Shown here: positions 28,473 through 37,519 of the stretch, piece after piece
Layout: every line of letters starts with the position of its first letter
Numbering within the stretch: the first letter of the stretch is position 1
Source of the DNA: Gari tellinella
Taxonomy: Eukaryota > Mollusca > Bivalvia > Cardiida > Psammobiidae
NCBI GenBank assembly: GCA_922989275.2
Contig: OV277857.1
Location: forward strand, 6,076,001-6,140,000
Direction: 5' to 3'
Length of the DNA: 64,000 nucleotides
Translations under genes and position numbers: made by a program
The notes under the pieces: generated by a model
Databases searched by the model: none
Seen by the model: only the letters and a program-made list of their open reading frames with translations
What the model was told of the DNA's origin: nothing

Positions 28473-28835
28473 GCCTAGCGCTATTTCCAGTTTTGAAGAC
28501 AGGTGACCCACTTACAACCACTTACAACAAATTGAAAGTAGAGCTGCTTTACTTTTAACCTGCCTTAACCTATAACCCCATAGTGTATTTATAGTTTTGA
28601 AGACAGGTGACAACTTAAAGCAGGTTCAAAGAAAGCAGAAAGTGCCTCAATCAAGGCATATTCTGCTTTACTTTCAGCCTGTTTTAAAACTGCTATCTAC
28701 ATGGATCTAGAAAATATTTCTTCAGCTGAATATTCATGACTATATAAAGTGAAATTATTTTGTTCAGTGGCGGAATAAATTCGAGTAAAAAAGCTTATTT
28801 ATGCGGTAATGGGTTAAGCTACCATCTGGAAATTT
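28473..28835 (+). mobile_element. PB-alpha interrupted by a second PB-alpha
   Basis: An outer copy (AGCGCTATTTCCAG, reduced core GTAGAGCTGCTTTAC) reaches CCTGCCTTAA; after the inner copy it resumes GCTACCATCTGGAAAT. The outer copy's remaining R half is then lost near 28835. Confidence 0.83.
28565..28817 (+). mobile_element. PB-alpha MITE nested in PB-alpha
   Basis: TTAA 28565-28568 and 28814-28817, 253 bp. Complete L, hairpin (loop TCAATCA) and R. The host reads CTGCC/TTAA and then TTAA/GCTACC, a direct demonstration of TTAA duplication within the family. Confidence 0.9.
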
Positions 28836-28860
28836 AAGAATCTGGAAATGCCTTGTCGAA

Positions 28861-29105
28861 TTGAACCCTTTACCCTATAGCCTGTTTCTTGCTTTGACAA
28901 CAGGTGACCTCTTAGAGCAGGTTGAAAGTAAAACAGAATAGGCACGTTCTACTTTACTTTCAACCTGCTTTAAGCTACTATCTGCTAGGATATAGAAACA
29001 ATTTCTTATGATACTAATTCAAGACTGCGTAAATTGAAATTATTCTTTTCAGTGGAGGAATAAATTAAAGGCGTAAAAGTGCATATTTATAGGGTAATGG
29101 GTTAA
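28861..29105 (+). mobile_element. PB-alpha MITE, full length
   Basis: Left TTGAACCCTTTACCC (TTAA changed to TTGA), right TTAA 29102-29105; 245 bp. Hairpin shortened: ACAGAATAGGCACGTTCTAC. Confidence 0.87.
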
Positions 29106-29134
29106 ATTGAAGAACTTCCTAAGGACTACTTTCC

Positions 29135-29190
29135 AAAGTATAGGAATAATTAGAGGCATAAAAAGGTTTACTTATGGAGTAATGGGTTAA
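29135..29190 (+). mobile_element. PB-alpha R-end stub
   Basis: GGAATAATTAGAGGCATAAA, AAGGTTTACTTATGGAG, TAATGGGTTAA. Only the last 55 bases of the family. Confidence 0.75.
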
Positions 29191-29203
29191 TACATACATA
29201 AAT

Positions 29204-29560
29204 GATGTCAGGTCTAAATACCTGCCACGGTATCTGATCAGAATCTAAACCATTTACAAAAATCTAGAAAACTGATAGGCATGAAATTATAACCCAAGTG
29301 TTGCCTGTGTCAGAATTAATTACCGGAATTAAATAGTTTATAAAATCTCAAAATTAACCTTTACAATATTCTGATAATTAAACTATTATCTGCTCAAAAA
29401 AGTTATCTGTTAAATTTCCTTAAATTTATTAGCATTTCTTTTTCTTATTTTCTTGTAATACTATATCTAGGTGGCAAACAGTTTGGATCCCACATCAGGC
29501 CCCACTATGAGGGAACCAAACAGTTTACAAAGATCTAAAACAGTTATCTCCCTTAACATT
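29204..29560. mobile_element. Decayed PB-beta2 pieces
   Basis: GGTATCTGATCAGAATCTAA with CATTTACAAAAATC (29236-29266) and CAAACAGTTTGGATCCCACA, GAGGGAACCAAACAGTTTAC (29473-29537) are two broken beta cores in AT-rich surroundings. Confidence 0.5.
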
Positions 29561-29939
29561 GGATTAAGTAAATTGTAAAATTCTTAAAGTTGTGTTAAGC
29601 ACATTATGAATCCATACTTGTGCAAACTCACCGAAATCTTTAATCAACATGCATGATAAAAATAACAAACAAATGAGAAAAGATCAACTCATTACTTTTA
29701 TTCTAAGTCAGAGATTCAGAATGAGAGATTAGATAGTAATTAAATTGATGAAACAGTACGGGATCCTGACAAAATTTTGCACCACTTTTTGCAGCTTTTA
29801 TTGCAGATTTTTGTTTTTCAGGAGAAATTGAAGAAAAAAATTGTATTTATTAGCCTTCATCCTAATGCACACAGAAGTTTATTTATGTAGATTCAATACA
29901 TTCACCTAGATGTCAGGGTCGCCTTGACAACAAAACCAC

Positions 29940-30096
29940 CAGGGCACCAGATAAGTGGGATGAAAATGAACAAATCCAACATTTTCTTACTCATTTCAGC
30001 ACCAAAGAGACGATTCTAATGAGTAGTGACACCATAGGGTTTAATGCAGAAATAAAGATTTTATTTATTTAAACACTCCCCATATTTGAGGCCGTG
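29940..30096 (-). mobile_element. hAT-gamma MITE lacking one hairpin arm
   Basis: Starts CAGGGCACCAGATAAGTGG. The sequence passes from TTTCAGCACCAAA directly into GAGACGATTCTAATGAG, so exactly the left arm is missing. Right end CATATTTGAGGCCGTG is worn. Confidence 0.8.
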
Positions 30097-30295
30097 TATT
30101 TGTGTCAGGGTTGCATTTGATGAAAAAAAATCACTATTCAGAAGAAATTACTGCGGGGTTAAAATGTTACTGCATGGTTAAAATGTTACGATTTTAAAAT
30201 ATTGTGAATTGAAGATAAAATGATTTTAAAATATTATGAGTTTACGTAAATAACAAAAAGTTCACAGGATTAGATTTGAGAATTTCATTTTTTTT

Positions 30296-30509
30296 TTAAC
30301 TCTTTGCACGCTAGCGGCGGATATATTCGCCGTAGTGATTGCCTTTGCAAACAGTTTGGATCCAGATGAGCGCGGCGTTTCATCAGGATCCAATCTGCTT
30401 GACAGTCTGACCCTTTTTTGAAAAGAAATTTTGAAAATTCTTATTTTAGAACAGTAGCAGAGGACAATGGTTACAGACGACAAAAATTACCCAGCATGCA
30501 AAGAATTAA
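30296..30509 (-). mobile_element. PB-beta2 MITE, inverted
   Basis: TTAA 30296-30299 and 30506-30509, 214 bp. Left CTCTTTGCACGCTAGCGGCG, right AATTACCCAGCATGCAAAG. The core is damaged: CAAACAGTTTGGATCCAGAT, GAGCGCGGCGTTTCATCAGG. Confidence 0.87.
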
Positions 30510-30715
30510 TGTATGGGGATCTTACAGCAAGTAAATGTTTCGCTTAAAGATGAGAGAATTGAAAATGAAATCTCACAGAAATAATCCTTTATACAATATT
30601 TAACAGAGATTTTTTATTCCATTCACTGCGATAATATATGCAACTAAATTTACATTGAAAACATTTGGATCCAGATCATAACTTAACGTACATGGTAGTT
30701 TGATGTCAGATAAGG

Positions 30716-30870
30716 TTACCAAATCCATAAATACGCATTCTTTAAAGCATTTGATTTATATTCCTCCACTTTATACAGTCATGAATATGCAACATAAGAA
30801 ATAGTTCCTGCATCAAAGCAGTTGGTAGCTTAAAGCAGGCTGAAAGTAAAGCAGAATGTGTCATGTGGCA
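30716..30870 (-). mobile_element. PB-alpha R half, truncated
   Basis: TTACCAAATCCATAAATACG, CCTCCACTTTATACAG, then AGCAGGCTGAAAGTAAAGC, AGAATGTG. It stops inside the left hairpin arm where a hAT-gamma copy begins. Confidence 0.75.
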
Positions 30871-31042
30871 AGAGGGAGTAAACTGAACAAATCCAATATT
30901 TTCTTGGATTATTTGAACACCAAATCCTATGGTGTTACTACTCATTAGAATCGTCTCAAAGAGACGATTCTAATGAGTAGTAACACCACAGGGCTTAATG
31001 CAGAAACAAAGATTTTAGGATTTGAAATACTCTGAAGCTCTG
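30870..31042 (-). mobile_element. hAT-gamma MITE, left end missing
   Basis: Begins at AAGAGGGAGTAAACTGAAC; perfect gamma hairpin CTCATTAGAATCGTCTC, AAA, mirror; right end CTGAAGCTCTGG is worn. Confidence 0.8.
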
Positions 31043-31286
31043 GAAGCCCTTACATTAATCAAAGCACCAAAATCATGTAGCATACGCAGGATGACCCCGG
31101 AAGAAAATTTCATAAAACTGAGAGATCAATAATGCAGCAGCTAATATAATTTTACCTAAGCCAATTCTTTAGTAATTTAAGGCCTAATTACAACCCTTTA
31201 CTCATAAAAAATCACCCCCAGAATACAGAAAAACCCCTACAGTTACAACTACTGTTACTGCGCATATAACAACACTGTTTTCTGTC

Positions 31287-31695
31287 TTAACCCATTACCC
31301 TATTAGTATGCCTTTTTACGCCTTTAATTTATTCTTTCACTGAACAAAAATAGTTCCACTTTATACAGTCATGAATATTGTACCATAAGAAATATTCCTA
31401 TATCAATTATTAGCAGATTGTAGATTAAAGCAGGTTGAAAGTAAAGCAGAATGCGCCTTAAGGCGCATTCTGCTTTACTTCCAACCTGCTATAAGCTAAC
31501 ATCTGCTAGAATAGAATATGCTTTGCCATGTTATGTAATTACACTTTTTACCGAAATAAATCTATCTATCTATCTATCTAATATATAAGATAGTTCTTAT
31601 GGTACATACTCATAACTGTATAATATGGAACTATATTGTTCAGTGGAGGAATTAATTAAATGCGTAAAAAGGCATATCTACGGATAAATGGGTAA
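31287..31695. mobile_element. PB-alpha with two R ends (foldback form)
   Basis: The left part is an inverted R half (TTAACCCATTACCC ... CTAGCAGATTGTAG), then the alpha2 hairpin, then a forward R half (AAGCTAACATCTGCTAG ... AAAGGCATATC, ATGGGTAAA). Both flanks are R, so arms of about 160 bp pair over the whole element. A retroelement tail interrupts the right R half. Confidence 0.85.
31512..31590 (+). mobile_element. Retroelement 3' tail with (TCTA)n
   Basis: ATATGCTTTGCCATGTTATG, TAATTACACTTTTTACCG, AAATAAA then TCTA repeated about five times (31561-31581). It interrupts a PB-alpha R half between CTGCTAGAATA and ATAAGATAGTTC. A very short LINE or SINE end is the likely source. Confidence 0.65.
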
Positions 31696-32061
31696 ATTTG
31701 AAACTGAAACACTCTATAGGGAAGAATGAGTTCAGCCAACTCTACAGAAATCAGATAATTGTAACGTAAAGCCTTTCTTATATGTATAAATGCACGTCCT
31801 TCAAGCCTATTTGTACCTAATACTTTCCAATCAGAGCTTCTCATTAAAACTCAAATTCTATTCTTAAGCATTCATACCATTCAAACCAGTTTATAATTCA
31901 GCATTAGCGTTCCAAAACAAGTAATGTATGTCCTCGGGAAATGCAGTATAACAGTTTTAATTTCCATGTAAGCGAGTGCTGGATTAAAAAATATCAGCTG
32001 CAATACGTGGTATTGTTTGAAATGTCCTTCCAGCTATACCTATTGATGCATGAGTTCAATA

Positions 32062-33326
32062 TTAACCCATTATTCCCTAGAAACACCATATGCTTTTTTA
32101 CGCCTTTAATTTATTCCTTCACTGAACAAAAATAGTTCCAAGTTATATTGTCATGAATATGTACAGTATAACCTCTGTCCATCGACACCTCTCTTGACCG
32201 GAAACCTCTGTTATCCGACCCTGCTGTTTGGTCCCGGCAGTTTCCCTATTTGTTTTATGTAACCAAACTCTCTCTTGATCGGATCCTCTGTTAACCGTTA
32301 TCCGACATACCTTGACGGTCCGATGAAGGCAAATTAGACGTTTTTCACACCTCGTTATCCGACGGTATGCTGACCTGTGATCATTGACAGCGACTATGCA
32401 TGCGCAGGTGATAATGACACATATCGCTCGGATGGCCGTGTAAAACAAATTGTTTGTTTTAACAGTGAGGGAATGATATGAGGGTTAATAAGATAACTTA
32501 AGCCAACAAATGTAAGCAACCCATTCAGTGTCGCAGTGCCGAAAACCTAACTCATCCATCCTTTCCAACAATGGCTAACCTTGATTTCGTGTTTAAATTT
32601 TACAGGTGTCTTCCAATCGTCTTCACTGTCAATATGTGAAAGTACGAAATATAAATCTAATTCTCCCTTCTCATAATTCGAGTCTATATCTATATCAATA
32701 GTCGCAGGCGTTCTAATATATGCTAAAGTTATATTGAGAGAAAATAAAAACATTCACGCGTTTTGAAGTTTTTGTTTATTTCCAGCGAGTTGGACATAGC
32801 GACAATGGACTATACTTGTACATAAAATGTAAATACGAATATACCGATGTTTTCGTCGAACCCTTGATATGTACATGCGTGTTTACTTCCGAGTGTACAC
32901 TATACACGTTTTATGCCTACTGTAGATTAAAGGACTAATGGGAAAAACAGTGTAGATCTTGACCAGGTGACTCTTAGTTTAATCTGGGACGACCTGGTCA
33001 GGATATATGCTGTATGCTGCAGTCATACATATTTAATATGTCAGTTGGCATAGAGGAATTCCCCTCGCAGCGAAAAATGGACTGAATCTTTGTATGTGAA
33101 CTTGTTAACTTAGTCATAATTCCGTTAACCGACACCCTCTCTTAACCGACTTACAGACGTGGAACCATGGTGTGTCGGATAACAGAGGTTATACTGTATC
33201 ATATGAAATATTTTAAATATTCTAGAGGATGGAAGCTTAAAGCAGGTTGAAAGTGCTTTACTTTTAACCTGCTTTAAGTTGTTGTCTATCTCAATACTAG
33301 AATCAGGCTATGGGGTAAAGGATTAA
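32062..33326 (-). mobile_element. PB-alpha MITE split by a 1-kb Tigger-like element
   Basis: TTAA 32062-32065 and 33323-33326. The inverted R half reaches TGTCATGAATATG, is cut at TA, and resumes TCATATGAAATATTTTAAAT. The hairpin is reduced (GTTGAAAGTGCTTTACTTTT). The L end CTATGGGGTAAAGGATTAA is intact. Confidence 0.88.
32164..33196. mobile_element. Tigger/pogo-like element, 1,033 bp, non-autonomous
   Basis: TA at 32162-32163 and 33197-33198. Ends CAGTATAACCTCTGT and ACAGAGGTTATACTG are perfect 15-bp inverted repeats. Subterminal direct motifs recur: TTATCCGAC, CCTCTGTTAACCG and CTCTCTTGACCGG near the left end, CTCTCTTAACCGAC and GTCGGATAACAGAGG near the right. Two minus frames (101 and 68 codons) do not look like a DDE transposase. 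A worn beta-like hairpin lies at 32938-33018. Confidence 0.85.
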
Positions 33327-33344
33327 CCATACTTCGTAAAAACA

Positions 33345-33455
33345 CTGTTTTACGCCTTAAAGTGATTCCTTCACAGAAGAAAATTAGGTCCGTCTTAATA
33401 TGGTCATGAATATTTTCATATGAAATATTTTCTATATTCTAGCAGATTAGCTTAA
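33345..33455 (-). mobile_element. PB-alpha R half, interrupted by PB-alpha
   Basis: TTTTACGCCTTAAAGTGATT through TTCTAGCAGATTAGCTTAA. The next copy starts at this TTAA (33452-33455), the GTAGCTTAAAGC site. The remainder of this copy is not found. Confidence 0.7.
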
Positions 33456-33700
33456 TCCTTTAGCCCATTGCCTATCTCTTGTTTTGAAGACAGGTGATTA
33501 CTTAAAGCAGCTTGAAAGTAAAGCAGAATGTGCAAAATAAGATGCATTCTGTTTTACTTTCAGCCTGCTTTAGCTACAATCTACTGAGATATAGAAAATA
33601 TTTTTTACAGTGGCCATTTTCATAACTGTATAAATTGGAACTGTTTTCTTCAGTGGAGGCATACATTAAAGGCATATATACTTTATGGAGTAATGGGTAC
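33452..33700 (+). mobile_element. PB-alpha MITE
   Basis: L end TTAATCCTTTAGCCCATTGC, hairpin with a large loop (GTGCAAAATAAGATGC), R end GGAGTAATGGGTAC with TTAA lost. About 249 bp. Confidence 0.87.
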
Positions 33701-33864
33701 AGCCACGGGTAGTGTTGATCCTGATCATAATGCTGCCTGGGATACATATACCTACAAAATGCATTAAACCATAATCTGGAGGCCTTTGCCTAAAAAATTT
33801 GATCTATACACCAAGAGAAAGCATTTCTTATATTTTGCTCATTTGAGAACTATATTATATGAAA

Positions 33865-34081
33865 TACAGTAAAGCCTGCCTTTTAATTATGACCACTCAA
33901 GCAAAAACTTGTTTTCGTTGGTAAAAGTATGGGTAGCTGCTTAAAGCAGGATGAAAGTCAAGCAGAAAGCTCCTTAAGGAGCTTTCTGCTTTACTTTTAT
34001 CCTGCTTCAATTTGAGATCTCTTTTCAGCACTTTCAGTGAGTCTTATATGAAATGGGTATAATTGCGAGGGTTTGACGGTA
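33865..34081. mobile_element. Tig-alpha MITE
   Basis: TA 33865-33866 then CAGTAAAGCCTGCC; right end GCGAGGGTTTGACGGTA (TA 34080-34081). Alpha1 hairpin GCAGAAAGCTCC, TTAA, GGAGCTTTCTGC. The arm context is TTAAAGCAGGATGAAAGTCA, nearer to the PB-alpha version than to other Tig-alpha copies. Confidence 0.8.
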
Positions 34082-34434
34082 CAACAATACCTAATAGTTT
34101 TTGGATATGGCAAAACTTGAAGACCAGTGAAGTAATCACAGTTATGTTTGATTATTTTTCTTTGGAATTTCCAAGTCAATTAATCACTGTGTTTTTTACT
34201 GTACTGGGCATGTTCTTTGTCCAAATGTGTCAATTTACCAAAAGACAAAACAAGGTCATTCCATAACAGGAGCGTGAGAGAACAACATCGCCAACAAAGA
34301 GCACGGGCTCGTAGAATTCTTCCATACCCCTTCCGCTATAATATTCATCAGTTTTAAAAATTATGGTTCATTAAATTTTAAATTTTAGTTTTCAAGTCAT
34401 TTTTATTAAAATAATTACATCTTAGCATAAATGG

Positions 34435-34500
34435 CAAACAGTTTGGATCCTGATCAGATGCCGAGTTACTCGGCATCTGATCAGGATCCAAACTGTTTGC
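34435..34500. repeat. Perfect solo beta2 palindrome
   Basis: A 66-bp palindrome with 31-bp arms: CAAACAGTTTGGATCCTGAT, CAGATGCCGAG, TTAC-centred, and exact mirror. Compared with the beta1 arm at 55541-55564, 20 of the first 24 positions agree. No TTAA ends adjoin. Confidence 0.88.
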
Positions 34501-34973
34501 AGATGTAAATATTTTAGTTGCAAGTAGCAAGGGAAAGGTTGCGAAACTTTGAAAAAAAGAAAAGCTGTCCACACCCCTGCATCCATGGCCCAAGCTCGCT
34601 TCCTGTAACTGGATTTTAAAAATCTAATTACGACAGAACAGGGAACCACCACCAGTGAAATTAATCTCGGAAGATCAACAAATTGTTGGTCAAACAAAAT
34701 ATGAATTGTGCTTATACTGACAACCAACAAAAAACACCACTAGAAAATTAATCATCCCGTCAAAATGAATTTTCTTAGAACAGAACTCAAAAGATGCTGG
34801 TCGTGGAATCTAACCCGAGGGCAGGCTGTGCATTCGGAAGTGGATGATGTTGAGCTCTAGAATATCTCAAAAGATGACAGAGTAATCTTACTCGTTCTTT
34901 TGTCAGATTTTTTCCCCTGTTCACTTGGAATCTTGCTGAAATTGTCCATTTTACATTTACTGAGCGCGCTCTT
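34501..34973. other. Unique stretch, no gene recognised
   Basis: Overlapping minus frames of 71, 102 and 67 codons occur here and in the hairpin beside it; none shows a motif. GC is higher near 34560-34600 and 34790-34860. Confidence 0.4.
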
Positions 34974-35128
34974 TTAATCTTATGCCACATAGCCTGTTTC
35001 TAGTTTTGAAGACAGGTGACTACTTAAAGCAGATTAAAAGTAAAGCAGAAAGTGCCTTAATTTCAGTCTGCTTTCAGCTACCTTCTGCTGGGATATGAAA
35101 TATATTTTTTATGGTGCATAAGGTATTG
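34974..35128 (+). mobile_element. PB-alpha L half and core
   Basis: TTAA 34974-34977; CCACATAGCCTGTTTCTAG; hairpin with one arm shortened (GCAGAAAGTGCCTTAATTTC). The R half stops after TTTTTTATGGTGCATA, where a different repeat (TTCATGAA repeat) begins. Confidence 0.8.
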
Positions 35129-35640
35129 AATTAGTTTTTTGAATATTCATGAACAGTTCCAGAAGCCGCCATTTAACTCTTTCCTCCCTGAAACTTTAAA
35201 TGGACAATTCCAGTTTCCATTTTAGTCTAGTCCATTTCTAACTTTTAAGGGTTGTTTTTGTCAGTGTTTGGCATTATGACAAACAGCGAAGACCCTGATC
35301 AGAGGGCTCCTTTCGGAGCCCTCTGATCTGGGTCTTCACTGTTTGCACAGGACAAGTGTACTATTCACATGTACACTGTTTGAAAAGGACGCCTATAAGC
35401 GGGACTAGGGTTCAAAGGGTTAATGTTCATAAATATTCTTCAAAAAATCTAGAAATCTAATGGTTTAAGAACCATTGTTATACGGATTTACAAAAGTTCT
35501 TCAATTCCTTCTGTACAATCTGTAAAGTAATTCTTGAAGCTCTAGAACAATTTAAGAAGCGATCATTTAAGGTTCATGAATATTCTAAAATTCTTGAACA
35601 TTTTTCACAGTGGATTGATGCAGAATTTGTGAAAGTTAGA
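35129..35640 (+). repeat. TTCATGAA/AGAAGCGGCCATT repeat, split by PB-beta1
   Basis: TTTGAATATTCATGAACAGT, TCCAGAAGCCGCCATTTAA, then after the insertion TGTTCATAAATATTC, TTTAAGAACCATTGTT and GTAATTCTTGAAGCTCTAGA. The same order is seen at 50690-50915. It borders PB-alpha R-half sequence at 35128 and 50916, so it may be an internal segment of a PB-alpha subfamily. Confidence 0.75.
35173..35423 (-). mobile_element. PB-beta1 MITE, full length, nested
   Basis: TTAA 35173-35176 and 35420-35423, 251 bp. Host reads GCCGCCATTTAA and TTAATGTTCATAA; the uninterrupted relative at 50754 reads GCGGCCATGTAAAGTTCATG. Core GAGGGCTCC, TTTC, GGAGCCCTC. Confidence 0.92.
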
Positions 35641-35719
35641 AAAGTCGATCCATACGAAAAGTTACTCAACATAAAAAGGGTTATACAGAACCTCCTCTAT
35701 GCATCTCTCTTTTGAAATT

Positions 35720-35913
35720 CAGAGTTCCAGATAAGGGGAGTAATTTAAAAACTAAAATCTTCATTTCTGCATTAAACCCTATAGTGTCACTATTCATTAG
35801 AATCGTCTCTTGGAGACGATTCTAATGAGTAGTCACACGATAGGATTTGGTGCTGAAATGAGTGAGAAATTGTTTGAGTTTGTTAAGTTTACACCCTCTT
35901 ATCTGGAGCCCTG
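35720..35913 (+). mobile_element. hAT-gamma MITE
   Basis: Ends CAGAGTTCCAGATAAGG and CTTATCTGGAGCCCTG; perfect hairpin TTAGAATCGTCTC, TTG, GAGACGATTCTAA. 194 bp. TCTTTTGAA precedes (ending three bases before) and follows the element, an offset duplication. Confidence 0.88.
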
Positions 35914-36183
35914 TCTTTTGAATTACATGTATCACTCAGCCTAAAATTTAATAGTTTGTCCTACATATAGAAAGACAATCAAGGTAATTAATGTAACGGA
36001 GCAGTTTGCTGCTGCAGTGGGCTGGTCATTTACGTTGGAAACTTTTCTGGTTCAGAATTTTGTAGTTTCCTGGCCTGTAGTTTCTTGCATGCTGCAGACA
36101 ATCAAGTAATAGGAAATTGTAATTTCCTTTCTAGCATGTCGTACAAACTTGTTTGAGTTTGGTTAAGAAGAAAACGTACAGTA

Positions 36184-36376
36184 CAGGGCTCCAGATAAGA
36201 GGGAGTTAATTGAACAAATCCAGCATTTTCTCACTGTTTCAGCATCAAATCCTATGGTATGACTACTCATTAGAATTGTCTCGAAGAGACGATTCTAATG
36301 AGTATAGTCACACCATAGGGTTAATTCAGAAATAAAGATTTTAGTTTTTGAAATACCCGCCTTATCTGGAGCCCTG
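36184..36376 (-). mobile_element. hAT-gamma MITE with 6-bp target duplication
   Basis: ACAGTA at 36178-36183 and 36377-36382 flanks CAGGGCTCCAGATAAG ... CTTATCTGGAGCCCTG. 193 bp. Hairpin TTAGAATTGTCTC, GAA, GAGACGATTCTAA. One of the clearest target sites for this family. Confidence 0.92.
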
Positions 36377-36382
36377 ACAGTA

Positions 36383-36628
36383 TAACACCATGTTAGCGGC
36401 AGATATGTGGTACAGTGATTATACCTCTGCAAGCAGTTCGGATCCAGATGAGACGCCGCATAACTACCCGCATTTTGCAGCTTCTCATCAGGATCCAAAC
36501 TGCTTGACACTCAGAAACTGCTTTGAAAAGTTATTTAGAAAATTCTATTTTTTCTAAACATTTTGAACAATAACAGATGACAATAATTGTTGCAGACGAA
36601 AAAATTACCCAGCATGCAAAGAGTTTAA
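36383..36628 (-). mobile_element. PB-beta2 MITE, inverted
   Basis: Left end worn (TAACACCATGTTAGCGGCAG); right end AAATTACCCAGCATGCAAAG, AGTTTAA (TTAA 36625-36628). Core CAGATGAGACGCCGC with an unpaired ATAACTACCCGC insert. It shares its terminal TTAA with the next element. Confidence 0.83.
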
Positions 36629-36874
36629 CCCTTTGAACCCTAGTCCCGCCTATAGGCGTCATTTCAAACAGTGTACATGTGAATAATACACTTGTCCTGT
36701 GCAAACAGTGAAGGCCCAGATCAGAGGGCTCCAAAAGGAGCCCTCTGATCAGGGTCTTCACTGTTTGTCAGTAATGCCAAAATTGACAAAAACAACTCTT
36801 AAAAGCCAGAAATGGACTAGACAAAAATCGAAACTGGAATTGTCCATTTAAAGTTTCAGGGAGGAAATAGTTAA
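36625..36874 (+). mobile_element. PB-beta1 MITE, full length
   Basis: TTAA 36625-36628 and 36871-36874, 250 bp. Core CAAACAGTGAAGGCCCAGAT, GAGGGCTCC, AAAA, mirror. It inserted at, or abuts, the terminal TTAA of PB-beta2. Confidence 0.92.
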
Positions 36875-36942
36875 AAAGAAAATGTACTGTATATAACACT
36901 ACTAATATCACCACATAAAAGTGTTTTTAAGATTCACCTTTA

Positions 36943-37028
36943 AAACAGGTGGTTGCTTAAAGCAGGATGACAGTAAAGCAGAAATCTCTTTTAGGACCTT
37001 CTGCTTTACTTTCTTCCTACTTTATGCT
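36943..37028. repeat. Alpha1-like hairpin, solo
   Basis: CAGGTGGTTGCTTAAAGCAG, GATGACAGTAAAGCAGAAAT, loop, GACCTTCTGCTTTACTTTC. Left arm closer to Tig-alpha (GACAG). Confidence 0.65.
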
Positions 37029-37323
37029 ATTTTCAGTATTAAACTATATTAATAATTATTGTAGTGAGTGGTTGTCATGGTGACAGTTTGCTGTATAAGA
37101 ACTAGACTGCAGATATCCTGTATTTTAAGATGTACAATGCGCAGTAAAATGTACATGGAATAATTATTCTGACAAATTAAAGTTTTTGTAACTTAGATAA
37201 TATATAAAATGATCTGTCAATATGCTGGTTGAAAAAGCATGTACAACAGATTTCAACATACTTATATAACGAATGATTGGTAGAAAAATAAATCTGTTAA
37301 AATTAAACAGTATAATGATTTGT

Positions 37324-37519
37324 TTAACAGTTTTGCTCGCGGAGAAACTGGTAATACCTTTCAAACCGTTTGGATCCAGATTAGATGACATATGTAATAC
37401 AGCATCGCATCTAAAATCTAAACTGTTTGTCACAAACCGATCCTTGATTTTGAAAAGATAATTTTGAAAAATCTGTTTTTAGAACAGTAGCAGACAACAA
37501 TTTAAATGACAATATTACT
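37324..37519 (-). mobile_element. PB-beta2-type MITE, decayed
   Basis: TTAACAGTTTTGCTCGCGG on the left; core CAAACCGTTTGGATCCAGAT faces AAATCTAAACTGTTTGTCAC; AACAGTAGCAGACAACAATT on the right. It runs to the TTAA at 37520 where PB-alpha starts. Confidence 0.7.

Noticed and set aside
32143..32448. 101-codon minus frame overlapping the left end of the Tigger-like element
   Set aside because: It crosses the terminal repeat into the host MITE and has no DDE, HTH or CENP-B-like features.
32547..32753. 68-codon minus frame inside the Tigger-like element as a transposase remnant
   Set aside because: Acidic but without any catalytic or DNA-binding signature I can identify.
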